From contig JAILDR010000013.1 of assembly GCA_024689285.1 (NCBI GenBank), positions 1-7,372 of the forward strand: 7,372 nt of DNA. Direction: 5' to 3'. The position numbers and the translations under genes were made by a program. The notes beneath the pieces were generated by a model. It ran no database searches and was not told where the DNA came from. It saw only the letters and a program-made list of their open reading frames with translations. The DNA is from Bacteroidales bacterium (GTDB lineage: Bacteria; Bacteroidota; Bacteroidia; Bacteroidales; F082). Below, piece after piece: positions 6,918 through 7,372 of the stretch (its first letter is position 1; the number at the start of each line of letters is the position of its first letter).

Positions 6918-7372
6918 GCCTTGTTCTCTTTCTTGGGTTTGAAGGTGAATACCAGAGCGGCAACCAGTCCTAAAACCATGATTAGTGAGCTGATGAACAC
7001 CACCCTGTTACAGATTGAGTAAGCTTTAGGCTTGTATTCCATCACAATTTCATGCTCACCGCTTGGAATGAGGGCGCAGCGCAAGAGATAGTTGGCGCGA
7101 AGTAAGGGATGCTCTTGTCCGTCAACGGTCATTTTCCAGCCTTTTGAGGTCCAAATTTCTGAGAAAACAACCAATTGGTCACAGATAGCATTGTATTTGT
7201 ATGTTAATTTGTTGGGCTTGTATTCAGTTAGCTCAATTTGCCCTTTATCGCTGTCGGCAAGGCTGTAGTTTCCTGCCAACTGCTCAAACTCCTTGTTCAT
7301 GATGGCGGTATGTAGCAGGTCGGTCGAGGCAATCGCATCGATTTCTTCGTTTGGTGTGTCTACCCATTGGAT
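6914..7372 (-). CDS. YfhO-family membrane protein, C-terminal part (5' end outside window)
   Basis: The last 152 residues of a large membrane protein that looks like the YfhO family. Characterised Gram-positive members are multi-pass GT-C-like proteins needed for glycosylating lipoteichoic acid outside the membrane. The frame stays open from 7300 to the window edge (24 further codons, no stop), so the ATG at 7300 is internal rather than the start. Visible YfhO tail features, numbering from that Met, are a soluble beta-rich segment with SEIWTSKGWKMTVDG (47-61), RANYLLRCALIPSGEHEIVMEY (68-89), then one transmembrane helix at about 100-120 and a Lys-rich end (KPKKENKA). The W-x-x-x-x-DG and PSGEH-type motifs are typical of the tail. 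Most of the protein, including any catalytic part, lies outside the window. It overlaps the following GT4 gene by four bases. The function in this locus is inferred. Confidence 0.78.
   Translation of the reverse strand: MQWVDTPNEEIDAIASTDLLHTAIMNKEFEQLAGNYSLADSDKGQIELTEYKPNKLTYKYNAICDQLVVFSEIWTSKGWKMTVDGQEHPLLRANYLLRCALIPSGEHEIVMEYKPKAYSICNRVVFISSLIMVLGLVAALVFTFKPKKENKA

Noticed and set aside
7298..7300. ATG as the start of a 128-residue protein
   Set aside because: The frame continues without a stop to the window edge, and the added residues fit the YfhO tail. The visible part is a C-terminal piece, not a small complete protein.

Overview
The window looks like part of a surface-polysaccharide (capsule, O-antigen or exopolysaccharide) locus of a Bacteroidota bacterium, most likely Bacteroidales (Prevotella/Bacteroides-like). 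The grounds are moderate AT-richness, weak or absent Shine-Dalgarno sequences, TAnnTTTG-type -7 promoter elements (TACTTTTG at 652-659, and TATTTTTG on the minus strand at 4255-4262), and proteins typical of those genomes. The genus is inference from style, not from a marker gene.

Plus strand, 1-3027: the C-terminal part of a PIN-domain protein (1-358, cut by the window edge), then about 320 bases without a convincing gene, then a two-gene unit. This unit is a GT4-type glycosyltransferase (680-1864) whose stop overlaps the start (ATGA) of a complete non-hydrolysing UDP-GlcNAc 2-epimerase, wecB (1861-3027). The epimerase would supply UDP-ManNAc, or a precursor of ManNAcA, for the glycan.

Minus strand, read from 7372 down to 3005: the C-terminal end of a YfhO-type membrane protein (7372-6914, cut by the window edge), ATGA-coupled to a second GT4 glycosyltransferase (6917-5538). 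Forty bases later comes a stand-alone asparagine-synthase ATP-pyrophosphatase domain protein lacking the usual glutaminase half (5497-4451). After a 222-base AT-rich gap with a candidate promoter come a TagD-like cytidylyltransferase (4228-3815) and a LicD-family transferase (3799-3005). The two gene blocks converge, and wecB and licD overlap tail to tail by 23 bases.

How the genes could work together (inference): WecB supplies an activated amino sugar and the two GT4 enzymes assemble the glycan. The cytidylyltransferase makes a CDP-activated small alcohol phosphate that the LicD enzyme transfers to the glycan as a phosphodiester. The asparagine-synthase-like enzyme would form an amide on a sugar acid or another substituent. 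The YfhO-type protein may glycosylate or modify on the outer face of the inner membrane. The most interesting part is the three-gene tailoring set: the cytidylyltransferase departs from classical TagD at several active-site positions, and the amidotransferase-like enzyme has no glutaminase partner in view. No CRISPR array, tRNA, rRNA, insertion sequence or replication origin was seen.
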